In this document: piece by piece, positions 1-5,430 of the stretch | Layout: each line of letters begins with the position of its first letter | Position numbering within the stretch: the stretch's first letter is position 1 | Source of the DNA: Candidatus Aquiluna sp. XM-24bin5 | GTDB lineage: Bacteria > Actinomycetota > Actinomycetia > Actinomycetales > Microbacteriaceae | DNA length: 5,430 nt | Direction of reading: 5' to 3' | Assembly: GCA_003149555.1 (NCBI GenBank) | Contig: QCWE01000021.1 | Span: 1-5,430, forward strand | Made by a program: the position numbers and the translations under genes | Notes under the pieces: model-generated | Databases searched by the model: none | What the model saw: the letters and a program-made list of their open reading frames with translations, nothing else | What the model was told of the DNA's origin: nothing

Positions 1-84
1 CAGCAGGAGCTCAAGCGGCGTACCGTGAAGGTCAGGGTCTTCCCCAGCGACGAAGCCCTCCTGCGGCTCGTCACCGCGCTCTGA
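1..84 (+). pseudogene. IS256-family transposase, C-terminal end (enters from outside the window)
   Basis: Frame 1 is open from the first base to a TGA at 82-84 and encodes 27 residues ending in a tail with the pattern ELKRRT, then VFPSDEALLRLV. This matches the conserved end of IS256 (mutator-type) DDE transposases, where a KRRT segment is followed by VFP and a helix ending RLV. The catalytic domain lies to the left of the window, so I cannot tell whether the full gene is intact; it is listed as partial. The short fragment limits certainty, but the motif order and the position of the stop fit the family well. The next coding trace to the right is an unrelated IS110 remnant on the other strand, so this is the right-hand edge of one mobile element against another. 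Confidence 0.7.
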
Positions 85-180
85 GAATGGCCTTGTTCTA
101 GCAAAACTGACATTGCCGTTCGTTCCTCATCTCGAAGATGACCCATCGTCCTCCCCCGGCGACAACTGCCGGAAAATCGA
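85..180. other. Non-coding junction: probable IS256 right end and remnant DNA
   Basis: No credible gene lies here. IS256 elements usually end a few tens of bases after the transposase stop, so the terminal inverted repeat is probably within about 90-118 (the stretch containing TTGTTCTAGC and ACATTGCC). This is inference, because the other end is not in the window. Further right, CCGGC (156-160) and GCCGG (168-172) form a small 5-bp stem with a 7-base loop. It is not followed by a T-run on either strand, so I do not call it a terminator. Confidence 0.4.
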
Positions 181-837
181 TCAAGCCACGGCGACACCTC
201 GTAAACCTAGATGTCGCCGTACGAACGTTCTGAGGTGTCGCGCTACATCCTTCGCTTTGATGCGCTCCGTCTTCTCAGCAATTTGCGCCAGTAGGTCCTG
301 GCACTCCGTCACGACGAGGGCCGGCAGGCCACAAAGGGGGTTCTGAAGAAGTTCCTCGATCTTTTTCAGATGTGCGATGCCCACTGGGAAAACATGACCG
401 TATTCATAAAGCGTTGAGCGAAGCGCATTCACCAGCTCCGTACGCTGATGCACCAGCCGCTCCCGCGCGCGAAAGACGACCGCGCGCGCTTGCTGTTCTT
501 CAGTTTTTACGGCCGCAAATTGCATCTCCGGTCGCTGTGCGGCCACAACGATCGCCTCAGCGTCATTCTTGTCATTTTTATGGCGTTTTACGAACGGCTT
601 CACGTATTGAGCCGGAATGATCCACGCCTCATGACCAAGCGCCATCATCTCACGTGACCAATAGTGGGCGCTTCCGCAGGCCTCAAAAACAACAATGCAT
701 TTGGGAACGTCGGACATGTAACGCCGAAACTGGTCCGGCGTCAGCTTCTTGCGATCTTTCACCTCGCCCCTCATCGATGCGACGTGGAGATGAAAAACGC
801 GCTTTGCCAAATCAACCCCGATCATTGTATCGTTCAT
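181..837 (-). pseudogene. IS110-family transposase, truncated after the N-terminal DEDD domain
   Basis: The frame gives 218 residues starting at ATG 835-837, preceded by AAGGA (plus strand 845-849) at 7 bases. The first part is a typical IS110 RuvC-like DEDD domain: GVDLAK with D9, FEACGSAHYW with E52, and KNDKNDAEA with D89 and D92. A charged helical region follows at about 110-200. Family members are usually well over 300 residues and have a C-terminal Transposase_20 domain carrying a catalytic serine; that half is absent. Family-like sequence stops at about residue 198-204, and the last 15-20 residues (rich in R, L, V) look like read-through into unrelated DNA before the TGA at 181-183. 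The protein should therefore be inactive, because the serine active site is lost. Upstream on the same strand is the interrupted start of an IS5-type transposase, showing that this element landed in an older one. Confidence 0.85.
188..241. repeat. Overlapping alternative inverted repeats at the broken IS110 end
   Basis: Two perfect inverted repeats share one arm. ACGGCGACA (188-196) pairs with TGTCGCCGT (212-220), a 9-bp stem with a 15-base loop. GCGACACCTC (191-200) pairs with GAGGTGTCGC (232-241), a 10-bp stem with a 31-base loop. Both use the segment 191-196, so only one can form at a time. An 8-bp palindrome GAACGTTC lies at 223-230. The cluster covers the non-family tail of the truncated IS110 frame. 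It could be the end of another element or a relic of the rearrangement that removed the IS110 3' half; no function can be assigned. Confidence 0.5.
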
Positions 838-933
838 GCTGTCGTCCTTCTCCGTCTATGTGGCCTTGAGCTCCACAAATGTTGGCACGTTGATGCCTTT
901 CGGGGAAGGGCGGCAACCATCCCATCTTCTGCC
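838..933 (-). mobile_element. IS110 element 5' (left) non-coding end
   Basis: This stretch lies between the IS110 start codon and the point where IS5-type coding sequence breaks off (about 933), so it is most simply the upstream end of the IS110 element. It holds the IS110 ribosome binding site (plus strand 845-849) and a small stem, TGTGG (859-863) with CCACA (873-877), whose loop begins inside a GAGCTC palindrome (868-873). At about 95 bases it is shorter than the roughly 180-base leader that carries the bridge RNA in IS110-subgroup elements such as IS621. The element may therefore belong to the IS1111 subgroup, where the guide RNA lies downstream of the transposase, a region deleted here. 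The boundary at 933 is set by loss of IS5 similarity, not by a confirmed terminal sequence. Confidence 0.45.
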
Positions 934-1029
934 CCACGGGACAATCCGGTCAATCTCAAGCAGGGGGTCGTTCTTCGCGTCCAAGCTTGCATATCGGTCG
1001 GAAAGGTCAAAGAAACCCATCTGCGCCAT
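934..1029 (-). pseudogene. IS5-family transposase, N-terminal fragment interrupted by IS110
   Basis: On the minus strand an ATG at 1027-1029, preceded by GGAG (plus strand 1038-1041) at 8 bases, opens a frame beginning MAQMGFFDLSDRY, followed by an aspartate-rich segment ending in DRIVPW. This is the characteristic start of IS5-family transposases (MAQ-GFFD, then LD-K-DPL, then VPW), where the next residues are normally EEFRP. Here the match stops after residue 32 (codon 934-936); the following residues are unrelated, and the frame ends at a TAG at 856-858 inside the IS110 leader. All catalytic DDE residues are missing, so the fragment is dead. The remainder of this transposase would be expected beyond the far end of the IS110 element but is not in the window. 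It is too short to appear in ordinary gene calls. Confidence 0.7.
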
Positions 1030-1091
1030 ATGTTGTTCTCCGGGCTGCTATCCTTAGCAAATTTATACCCGCTCACAGACAAACCGGCAAT
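1030..1091 (-). mobile_element. Upstream end of the IS5-family fragment
   Basis: These 62 bases separate the IS5-type start codon from the stop codon of the small host ORF. They carry the fragment's ribosome binding site (1038-1041). They should also hold the element's terminal inverted repeat, most likely in the part reading GTCTGTGAGCGGGT on the minus strand (about 1067-1080). The opposite terminus is not present, so neither the repeat nor a target duplication can be confirmed. The AT-rich host sequence begins at or just after this stretch. Confidence 0.4.
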
Positions 1092-1376
1092 TTATAGAGA
1101 TGCCCTATACTCTGCTAGGCAATTGTTATGGGTCAGAGTGTCCAAGTAATCATCCAGACGAGAAAAGACTGATGAACCGTGTTGGGCTAATTCAGAAAGA
1201 ATTGGAATGGCCATTTGAATGGTGATTGTGTTATTGGCAATTTTCTCAGCACAAAATTTTTCCAAAAAAGATATTTGCTCCAAGGAGTGTTGGTGCATTA
1301 ATGAAATGTTGTTGTGGCGCGATATCACTCTTCTTTGCCAAGTGGAAAATATACTCTCGCTAAGTTTTTTGGTCAT
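1092..1376 (-). CDS. Small unrecognised protein downstream of the glycosyltransferase (94 aa)
   Basis: I do not recognise this protein. The frame starts at ATG 1374-1376, only 19 bases after the glycosyltransferase stop and on the same strand, so co-transcription is plausible. No clear Shine-Dalgarno sequence precedes the ATG, so translational coupling or a different start is possible. The 94 residues show no signal peptide and no membrane segment. They look helical and mixed-charge, with a basic stretch near the N-terminus (WQRRVISRH) and a short hydrophobic region at about residues 52-62. Base composition is as AT-rich as the glycosyltransferase gene, which argues that it belongs to the same host segment. 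The stop TAA (1092-1094) lies right where IS5-derived DNA begins, so the true C-terminus may have been cut off and replaced. It could also be a chance frame, although its neighbour's spacing and strand favour a gene. Confidence 0.5.
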   Translation of the reverse strand: MTKKLSESIFSTWQRRVISRHNNISLMHQHSLEQISFLEKFCAEKIANNTITIQMAIPILSELAQHGSSVFSRLDDYLDTLTHNNCLAEYRASL

Positions 1377-1395
1377 TGTGGATTGATCTGCTGGT

Positions 1396-3579
1396 CTATG
1401 TATTAACTGGGTCGGAAATAAAGATGTCTTGGATACGTCTTTTTGTGGTGCTAATTAACGCATGCTTTAAGCCTTTTTCAAAATTACGGGTATATCGCTG
1501 TGTATCGAATAAAGGCTTAGAATTTTTATTCTTCTGGAGTTTGCTTTCAACTAAAGAGAACTTCTTTGGCGTGGAGGCTAAATCAAATATTAGTTCTTCA
1601 TATTCCTTTTCAGAGTGCGTTACTAGCTCGGACAATCCAACTGCGTGAAGTAGGCTGGCTGCGACTCGAGCTGAAAACTGCTTGCCGATCTTTGTGACTA
1701 CTGGCACCCCCGCATACAAAGCATCGCTAGCTGTTGTGTGCGCATTACAGTTAAAAGTGTCAATGAATAGGTCCGCCCTGCAAAGGCGAGACAGATGATG
1801 GTTATGCGACACGAATTCTGCAAAGATAAGGCGCTTGGAGTCGATGCCATGGTCCAGAGCCAAGGCTTTCAGGTTTTTAACTGCTGTATCGTTGGCCTTG
1901 AGGAGCCAGAGTACACTATCAGGTATACGATTAAGCAGGCGCATCCAAATGCTAAACTCTTTGCTGCTAATTTTGTAGAAACTGTTAAAACAGCAAAGTA
2001 CAAATGCGTCTTCTGGTAAACCTAGCTCTGCACGGCTTGGTGGAGGTGCATCAATCTCCATTGTGTTGTCTGTTGGCCAGTAAGTGTGCGGAAGATAGAT
2101 GATATTTTCAGTGTAGAAATGCCGGTAGTCCACTGGGATTGTGATCTGGTCCGCTATCATATAATCTATGAAGTGTGCACCAAGGGTGCTGGGGTAGCCA
2201 AGAAAACTTACCTGTAGCGGCGCAATGCGGTTCTGAAATATGTCAGTTCGGCCATTTCTTGTGTAGCCATTGCAGTCGATTGCTATATCGACCTCTAAGT
2301 CGTTGGTCAATTTGCGAATTGCTTCGTCTGATAAGTTGCTGATGTCAAAAAAGCTATCGACATTATTAGTAATCTGCCTTCTCATTTCATCATCATATTT
2401 GGGACCGTATGAAAAAGCGTAAATTTCAAATTGTTCACGATCGTGCGCGGCCAGTAGTCCAGATATTAAATACATGGCTGGGTGGTTGTGCATATCTGCG
2501 CTATAGTAACCTACTTTAACTTTTTCTAAATTTTGTTTTACTTTAGTGGCAACTTGGCCACCCTTTGGTCTAAATTGATCAGTTGCCCATCTTTGTGACA
2601 GAGATAACTGAAGCTGTGGGTCGTCGATCCATGAAAGGGCTACCCATGGATTTATTGCAGTTTCACTTAGGAGAAACTTTTTGGCGTGATCAATAAGGTT
2701 CAAATTATTTTTAAAATCACAAAGATGTTGTCTGACGTGGATAAGTTGTGCTTCGGCTTGTATGAAGTTTGGGTCGATACTCACGGCGCTTGAGTATGAT
2801 GATCTCGCCGCCTCAAATTTACCAAGTTCTCTTAATACGTTTCCTAAATTGAAATGGCCATTCGGATGGCTTGCGTCGAGACTGATAACTTGTTCAAACA
2901 CTTCCTTCGCGATATGAAGATCACCTCTTTTATGAAGTGATATTCCTAAATTATTTAGTGCATCTATAAAGTTTGGCTGAAAGTTTATAGCTTGCTTGAA
3001 TTGATCCAATGACTTTTCGATATCACCCATGTCACGGTAAATACTGCCAATATTATTAAACACTATGGCGTTATTGGGTTGAAGCTCTCTTGCTTTAAGG
3101 CATGAGCGGAGCGCTTCATCGAATTTTCCCGCTATGCGATACGCTTCAGCAAGATTTATATAGGCTTTGAAATATGAGCTATCTAATTCAATGACTCTAA
3201 GGTATGAAGAAATAGCAGAATCATATTTTTTTTGTTTTTGAAAGGTAAGGCCTTTATTATAATGAGCGTCAGCATATTGCGGGTTAAGCTGTATAGCTCG
3301 AGAAAATGCGTCTAGAGCGTCTGAAAAATGTTCTTGCTGTTGGAGGGCCGTTCCTAAATTATTATATGCGGGAGCAAATTTTGGTGCACGTTTTACAGCT
3401 GTTGAAAAGCTTTGCACTGCTTGATTATATTGGTGTAGTGATGATTGGGCTGCGCCAAGGACTGCCCAGGTGCCGTACTCCGCAGGGCTTTGTGAGACTA
3501 GCTCGGTCGCTTTGTTAACCGCTTGCGAGTACTGCTTCGTATTTAATAAATCTATTACTTCTTTAAGTTGGGTATTCAT
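1396..3579 (-). CDS. TPR-repeat O-GlcNAc-transferase-like (SPINDLY/GT41) glycosyltransferase
   Basis: The 727-residue product has the architecture of O-linked N-acetylglucosamine transferases of family GT41. A partial TPR at about residues 2-32 is followed by seven TPRs in exact 34-residue phase at about 33-270, each ending in a proline- or aspartate-containing turn. A linker follows, then the catalytic domain from about 355 to 704. Hallmarks of that domain include SADMHNHP, where H366 matches the active-site histidine of human OGT, and FLGYPSTLGA with GYP at 461-463. NSFYKIS carries K536, equivalent to the UDP-contacting lysine, and is followed by RIPDSVLWLL. FIDTFNCNAHTT carries D607 and H614-T616, and FSARVAASLL comes after it. 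All these are present, so the enzyme looks competent. It would transfer a sugar from a UDP-sugar to Ser/Thr of protein targets bound by the TPR superhelix, in the cytoplasm; the real substrate is unknown. I chose ATG 3577-3579 because AGGA lies 7 bases upstream. A frame extension to ATG 3640-3642 adds 21 residues without TPR character and lacks an RBS. The gene is much more AT-rich than the flanking IS DNA. An IS5-family element abuts its 5' end, so its native promoter may be lost. Confidence 0.9.
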   Translation of the reverse strand: MNTQLKEVIDLLNTKQYSQAVNKATELVSQSPAEYGTWAVLGAAQSSLHQYNQAVQSFSTAVKRAPKFAPAYNNLGTALQQQEHFSDALDAFSRAIQLNPQYADAHYNKGLTFQKQKKYDSAISSYLRVIELDSSYFKAYINLAEAYRIAGKFDEALRSCLKARELQPNNAIVFNNIGSIYRDMGDIEKSLDQFKQAINFQPNFIDALNNLGISLHKRGDLHIAKEVFEQVISLDASHPNGHFNLGNVLRELGKFEAARSSYSSAVSIDPNFIQAEAQLIHVRQHLCDFKNNLNLIDHAKKFLLSETAINPWVALSWIDDPQLQLSLSQRWATDQFRPKGGQVATKVKQNLEKVKVGYYSADMHNHPAMYLISGLLAAHDREQFEIYAFSYGPKYDDEMRRQITNNVDSFFDISNLSDEAIRKLTNDLEVDIAIDCNGYTRNGRTDIFQNRIAPLQVSFLGYPSTLGAHFIDYMIADQITIPVDYRHFYTENIIYLPHTYWPTDNTMEIDAPPPSRAELGLPEDAFVLCCFNSFYKISSKEFSIWMRLLNRIPDSVLWLLKANDTAVKNLKALALDHGIDSKRLIFAEFVSHNHHLSRLCRADLFIDTFNCNAHTTASDALYAGVPVVTKIGKQFSARVAASLLHAVGLSELVTHSEKEYEELIFDLASTPKKFSLVESKLQKNKNSKPLFDTQRYTRNFEKGLKHALISTTKRRIQDIFISDPVNT

Positions 3580-4951
3580 TAGTCGATCCTGAACAGGTAA
3601 TTTGGGCCATGATGGGTGTGTATTGCCCCTGATTACGGTCATTATTGGCTGGTGAATTTTGGATTGGGTTGAGCATTGCGGCGAGCAAGGAGATAAAAAG
3701 AGACCTGAGATATCTCAGGATCTTGCGTAGATTGTGACCGCACCCACACAGAACGGCAAAGATTGCATCACCGTGCAGTCCCTTGAGGGGGCATCGGGCG
3801 AGACGGCCGTCGCTTTTTATGTGTCCGATCTCAGGCTCGATGGCACTTCGTCGTCGGAGCAGCGTCTTCAGTGCAGGCGTCAGTCCGCGTTTGGACCCTG
3901 AGATCAGTACCTGGGTTTTTTCCACGTCATGTCCACGATAGCCGCGATCAACAACCGCGAGGCTGGGACACTGGTCGGTCAGGATTTCCACCTGCTCCAA
4001 GGCCTCCGTCAATGTGTGCCCATCGTAAGGATTGCCCGGCATGGCACGCATGCCGACCACGAAGCCTTCCTCAATCGTCGTGGCGATGCTGACCTTGGTG
4101 CCAAACTCATATCGGACCCGGGCTTTGCCTTTGGAGATACAGTCGACGTCAGGCTCATGCAGAGCATAAATCTTACCACTCCCTGTTGTGGGCTGGTGCA
4201 GCAGGCGCGAGGTCAGAGCCAAGGCATCAAGTACGGCTTCGCGAATGACGCCCGCCGGGATGAGGTCGATCTGGCGACGCAGGTCACGCATCACCCGACC
4301 CGTATATCCCTTCAGGGGTTTCAATGCTTTGTGCATCCTTTTGAACTGCCGCGCATGCGCATACCGTCCAATCTTCTTGGCCAGACGCGGTGCCTTTCGT
4401 GCATAGGTTTGGCGTCGGGTGATCCCTGCCTCTTTGACCAAAGCCACGATCTTGGCCCGAGCTTTCTCGTAGAGCCGCGCATCGATCGGATAGGCGATGT
4501 TCTTCTCCATGGCTGTGGTGTCGACGGACACCTGAGAAAGGCTCTCGTCATTCACGGCACCACTGGCACGTCCCGCTTCAATCGTCTTTGTGAGAAGCCA
4601 CTCAGCGCCCTCATCCCCGATCCGGTCGCGCCAGCGGCACAAGGACGACCGATGGATCGGAGGGCTGTGCTGGAAAAACGTCTCACCGGTGAAGTGCTGG
4701 AAATACGGGTTCTCCATCCAGCGGTCGATCACAGCCTCATCGGACAGGTCATGCAGATGCTGCAAGTACATCAGCCCCGCCACCAGACGCGGGGGTGTGG
4801 CTGGCCGACTGGTCGTTGATGGGAAGAACCCCGCCCACTCCCGATCGATCAGTGCGGCGAGCTTCACCAGTTCGTGACGCATATCGATCAGGTCAACGAG
4901 GCGCGGGCGAAGAAGATCATCTTGTTCGGGTGGGCGATTGCGGTGCTTCAT
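3563..4951 (-). CDS. IS5-family DDE transposase, apparently full length
   Basis: From ATG 4949-4951 the product is 462 residues. A nine-residue extension from a TTG at 4976-4978 is possible but would begin inside an inverted repeat. The N-terminal DUF772-type region is clear (PPRLVAGLMYLQHLHDLSDE, then a segment with FQHFTGE and FFQHSPP). The DDE triad is visible: D144 in VSVDTTAME, D335 in AVVDRGYRGHD, and E372 in AIEPEIGHIKSDGR. A basic insertion of about 100 residues follows the first aspartate, and the core ends with CGCGHNLRKILRYL near 405-414. No frameshift or internal stop is present, so the enzyme may be active. Past about residue 437 the sequence (rich in N, Q, S, T, P) no longer looks like the family. 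Its last 20 or more residues seem to come from host DNA, because the frame runs over the element's end and stops inside the glycosyltransferase gene, overlapping it by 17 bases. It acts on the ends of its own element. Confidence 0.9.
   Translation of the reverse strand: MKHRNRPPEQDDLLRPRLVDLIDMRHELVKLAALIDREWAGFFPSTTSRPATPPRLVAGLMYLQHLHDLSDEAVIDRWMENPYFQHFTGETFFQHSPPIHRSSLCRWRDRIGDEGAEWLLTKTIEAGRASGAVNDESLSQVSVDTTAMEKNIAYPIDARLYEKARAKIVALVKEAGITRRQTYARKAPRLAKKIGRYAHARQFKRMHKALKPLKGYTGRVMRDLRRQIDLIPAGVIREAVLDALALTSRLLHQPTTGSGKIYALHEPDVDCISKGKARVRYEFGTKVSIATTIEEGFVVGMRAMPGNPYDGHTLTEALEQVEILTDQCPSLAVVDRGYRGHDVEKTQVLISGSKRGLTPALKTLLRRRSAIEPEIGHIKSDGRLARCPLKGLHGDAIFAVLCGCGHNLRKILRYLRSLFISLLAAMLNPIQNSPANNDRNQGQYTPIMAQITCSGSTNEYPT
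3587..3590 (-). promoter_or_regulatory. Ribosome binding site deciding the glycosyltransferase start
   Basis: AGGA on the minus strand sits 7 bases before ATG 3577-3579. This supports the start at 3579 over the in-frame upstream ATG at 3640-3642, which has no comparable site and lies at or next to the IS junction. The site falls inside the last codons of the IS transposase frame (stop 3563-3565), so ribosomes ending on the transposase message would finish close to this start. Confidence 0.6.
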
Positions 4952-5000
4952 GGCCAAACCAAATTGCAGGGTTTTCAATGCAATAATACAAAACCCTGCA
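3641..5000 (-). mobile_element. IS5-family insertion sequence (approximate limits)
   Basis: The element carries the transposase above and lies between AT-rich host DNA on the left and an IS4 remnant on the right. Limits are estimates. ATTATTG at 3641-3647 has an exact inverted partner, CAATAAT, at 4981-4987, and the following bases match only about half the time over 34 positions, so these may or may not be the terminal repeats. The right limit is set at 5000 to include an 11-bp inverted repeat that could be part of the terminus. No matching target-site duplication was found next to either candidate end. GC content near 60% in sampled lines contrasts with the neighbouring glycosyltransferase gene. 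Confidence 0.55.
4965..5000. repeat. 11-bp perfect inverted repeat upstream of the IS5-family transposase
   Basis: TGCAGGGTTTT (4965-4975) and AAAACCCTGCA (4990-5000) form a perfect 11-bp stem around a 14-base loop, starting 13 bases upstream of the transposase ATG. The possible TTG start (4976-4978) would lie at the edge of the loop. It may be a transposase binding site, a subterminal repeat, or a structure limiting transcription or translation entering the transposase gene from outside; the last role is known for some IS elements but is not shown here. Confidence 0.6.
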
Positions 5001-5149
5001 GCACAAGGCGACCCAAATCGTCACTTTATCAAATACTTTCAATACTTTGAGGCTTGTTCAAGCCGGACGCCCACGGTACACGGCGCTGTTGCGTTGGGGG
5101 GGCGAATTGGATTCGATTTGGAAGATTCTCTACCACAAGGATCTTCGCA
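5001..5149. other. Intergenic DNA between two IS elements; leader of the IS4 remnant
   Basis: I see no gene in this stretch. It contains a small hairpin, GGCTTG and CAAGCC around two bases (about 5051-5064), a run of seven G at 5096-5102, and AAGGA at 5137-5141, which places a good ribosome binding site 8 bases before the IS4 transposase ATG. The left end of the IS4 element must lie somewhere here, possibly near GGCGCTGTTGCG (about 5082-5093). Without the other end its repeat cannot be verified. Confidence 0.45.
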
Positions 5150-5416
5150 ATGGTCGAGCGCCTACTCACCCCTCCTTTGGAAACTTTACGTCCGCATTTT
5201 GACCTGAGCAAGACACGTTTTGAAGCTCTTGCGGTGTTGCTCTTCGGCTTGGCAAATTGTCGGACAGTGAACCTTTTGCGCTTGGCAAGTCAGTTTCCGG
5301 GAGAGGCCAAACATGGGCCGAACTACCAGCGTCTTCAGCGCTTCTTTCAGCACCTGCTAGAGCGCCTCCTCTGTATAACTGTGGTGCCTGTGCGTCTCCG
5401 AATGATGTTGTTGTAA
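5150..5416 (+). pseudogene. IS4-family transposase, N-terminal fragment
   Basis: ATG 5150-5152 with AAGGA upstream begins an 88-residue frame. Residues 1-68 resemble the start of IS4-family transposases: a hydrophobic helix of the type EALAVLLFGLANCRTVNL, then LASQFPGEAK, then NYQRLQRFFQH. In this family the RLQRFF motif is followed by the body of a protein of several hundred residues with a DDE catalytic core. Here the resemblance stops at about residue 68 (5353), and the remaining 20 residues (hydrophobic, ending MMLL) look unrelated before the TAA at 5414-5416. The catalytic domain is therefore missing and the copy is dead. The break could be a deletion or another insertion. The frame is open further upstream to 5054, but that part has no family resemblance and no RBS. 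Confidence 0.7.
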
Positions 5417-5430
5417 GGTTTAGTTTATTT
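5354..5430. other. Unassigned DNA after the IS4 break
   Basis: After IS4 similarity ends, the sequence becomes AT-richer toward the window edge (TTTAGTTTATTT at the end), like the host segment at 1095-3640. It may be the start of host DNA beyond the IS cluster. The minus strand is open here for several dozen codons but runs out of the window, so I cannot tell whether it codes. Confidence 0.3.

Noticed and set aside
156..172. Small GC-rich stem as a transcription terminator
   Set aside because: The stem is only 5 bp and no T-run follows on either strand.
664..1149. 161-codon open frame on the plus strand
   Set aside because: It crosses the IS110 start, the IS5 fragment and the host junction on the opposite strand, so it is a chance frame over several unrelated segments.
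3580..3642. Upstream start (ATG 3640-3642) for the glycosyltransferase
   Set aside because: It has no ribosome binding site, adds 21 residues unlike a TPR, and lies at the probable IS junction; ATG 3577-3579 has AGGA at 7 bases.
3929..4819. 296-codon open frame on the plus strand
   Set aside because: It lies entirely antisense to the IS5-family transposase, which has clear DDE motifs; its protein has no recognisable domain and the openness follows from GC-rich codon structure.
5079..5102. GGCGCTGTTGCG resembles the GGCACTGTTGCAAA ends of IS6/IS26 elements
   Set aside because: Similarity is limited to about ten bases, the following sequence differs, and no IS6 transposase is present; it may instead be near the IS4 element end.
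1..5430. CRISPR array, retron, toxin-antitoxin, anti-phage system or structural RNA
   Set aside because: No spaced direct repeats, reverse transcriptase, nuclease other than transposases, or tRNA/rRNA-like sequence was seen; the ORFs other than the glycosyltransferase and one small unknown are transposase genes or their antisense shadows.

Overview
The window looks like an insertion-sequence cluster around one AT-rich host locus in a proteobacterium. The transposase types (IS256, IS110, two IS5-family, IS4) together with GC-rich IS DNA suggest an alphaproteobacterium, possibly of the Rhodobacteraceae type. That placement is inference from protein style only; there is no rRNA or housekeeping marker here. 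IS-derived stretches run near 60% GC in the lines I counted, while the host stretch (about 1095-3640) runs roughly 27-48% per line, so the two kinds of DNA are visibly different.

Layout from left to right. Positions 1-84 (+) are the last 27 codons of an IS256-family transposase, followed by its presumed end. Positions 181-837 (-) are an IS110-family transposase with its N-terminal DEDD domain intact and its C-terminal half missing. Just upstream of it on the same strand (934-1029, -) are the first 32 codons of an IS5-family transposase, interrupted where the IS110 DNA begins, so the IS110 element appears to sit inside an older IS5 copy. Then comes the AT-rich host segment: a small unrecognised ORF (1092-1376, -) and, 19 bases upstream of it, a large gene (1396-3579, -) for a TPR-containing O-GlcNAc-transferase-like (SPINDLY/GT41) glycosyltransferase. 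A second, apparently complete IS5-family element (transposase 3563-4951, -) abuts the 5' end of the glycosyltransferase gene in the same orientation, and its reading frame runs 17 bases into that gene. Beyond it lies a broken IS4-family transposase (5150 to about 5353, +), followed by unassigned AT-richer DNA.

Only the glycosyltransferase and possibly the small ORF downstream of it look like cargo with a cellular role; they could be co-transcribed. The IS insertion directly upstream has probably replaced or separated the original promoter, so present-day expression may depend on transcription leaving the IS5-family transposase gene. I see no CRISPR array, tRNA, rRNA, toxin-antitoxin pair, defence system or other clearly new system. 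The points worth a second look are the IS/glycosyltransferase junction, the unidentified 94-residue ORF, and a few inverted repeats.
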